From NCBI RefSeq assembly GCF_900169785.1, contig NZ_FWER01000008.1:86737-150736 (forward strand): 64,000 nucleotides of DNA, read 5' to 3'. Position numbers and translations under genes: made by a program. Under the pieces are notes generated by a model. The model was given only the letters and a program-made list of their open reading frames with translations, made no database searches and was not told the DNA's origin. Source of the DNA: Rhizobium sullae (GTDB taxonomy: Bacteria > Pseudomonadota > Alphaproteobacteria > Rhizobiales > Rhizobiaceae). Below are positions 63,756-64,000 of the stretch, in pieces; the first letter of the stretch is position 1; each line of letters opens with the position of its first letter.

Positions 63756-64000
63756 TCACTTGCCGAGCAGTTCGTCGAGCTTTGCCTGCTCCTCCGCTGT
63801 CAGGCGGCTGCCGGTCGGCTTGCCGGCCCGCCGCCGCGCAAAGACCGTGAGCGCGACGCCGCCTGCGGCCACCAAGAGCACCGGGGCACCCCACAGCAGG
63901 ATGGTCCGAAGACTGAGCCTTGGCTTCAGCAGCACGAATTCGCCGTAACGCGAGACGATGTAGTTCAGAACCTCCTCGTCGGTGTCGCCATCGGAGATGC
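63756..64000 (-). CDS. ccmH: Cytochrome c maturation protein CcmH/CycL, C-terminal part (5' end outside window)
   Basis: Reading inward from the window edge on the minus strand gives SDGDTDEEVLNYIVSRYGEF and VLLKPR, then a transmembrane helix (TILLWGAPVLLVAAGGVALTV) and a short cytoplasmic tail ending LDELLGK. These are the terminal part of the CcmH thiol reductase involved in heme attachment to c-type cytochromes. The stop lies at 63756-63758. In S. meliloti cycL precedes degP1, so the order supports the call. Confidence 0.86.
   Translation of the reverse strand, partial: ISDGDTDEEVLNYIVSRYGEFVLLKPRLSLRTILLWGAPVLLVAAGGVALTVFARRRAGKPTGSRLTAEEQAKLDELLGK

Overview
The window looks like a chromosomal segment of a fast-growing rhizobium (family Rhizobiaceae, most like Rhizobium). 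The evidence is high G+C, an iolC-DUF2090/iolD/iolE/iolB inositol operon, a rhizobial host-attachment family protein, TolB/TPR adenylate cyclases, mosaic palindromic intergenic repeats, and a ccmH/degP/response regulator/histidine kinase/glnE/pleC-like block that matches the order I recall from Sinorhizobium meliloti. No phage, IS element, CRISPR array, rRNA or tRNA gene was seen. Nearly every gene has an ordinary alpha-proteobacterial look, so this is mostly core or stable accessory chromosome.

Layout. 1-4.8 kb: the end of an inositol catabolic operon (iolC 3' end, iolD, iolE, iolB) and a small Cys-rich protein. 4.8-13.2 kb: single genes, including a glyoxalase-like protein, two PilZ-like proteins, a LysR regulator, a host-attachment protein, a HisC-like aminotransferase, a Sel1 protein, a DUF2147 secreted protein, a nitrilase-fold protein that appears to lack catalytic residues, a GST and a tiny exported peptide. 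13.2-17.5 kb: amn, then an operon of three DGPF/YCII proteins (the third frameshifted) and an ECF42-type sigma factor. 17.4-22.5 kb: an envelope-glycan group (a flippase-like membrane protein, a GT2 polyprenyl-phosphate glycosyltransferase and two tandem GT39 enzymes) resembling the rhizobial RgtE/RgtA/RgtB galacturonic acid system. 22.5-25.3 kb: a class III aminotransferase divergent from a glutamine-synthetase-like ligase, probably polyamine/amine catabolism.

25.4-36.6 kb: a DUF4242-cyclase fusion, a lipid kinase, an MFS exporter, an HxlR regulator divergent from a quinone oxidoreductase, mgtE with an elaborate leader, an Lrp regulator divergent from an EamA transporter, and ETF-QO divergent from an unusual SDR. 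36.7-41.2 kb: an RND efflux pair. 41.2-50.7 kb: a repeat element, an Hsp70-like protein, family 4 UDG, two small ORFs, an unknown protein, an EamA transporter, a receptor with inverted MCP architecture, and pepN. 50.9-64 kb: a PleC-like kinase, glnE, an OmpR-type two-component pair, degP, then ankyrin, YHS and cyclase-TPR genes, and the ccmH 3' end.

The most interesting untested signal is the mgtE leader at 30407-30521. A proline-containing 18-codon upstream ORF ends one base before a small hairpin, followed by a larger hairpin that buries the mgtE ribosome binding site; the two can compete. This resembles in logic, but not in sequence, the mgtL control of enterobacterial mgtA. All functional calls rest on reading motifs by eye; no database search was run.
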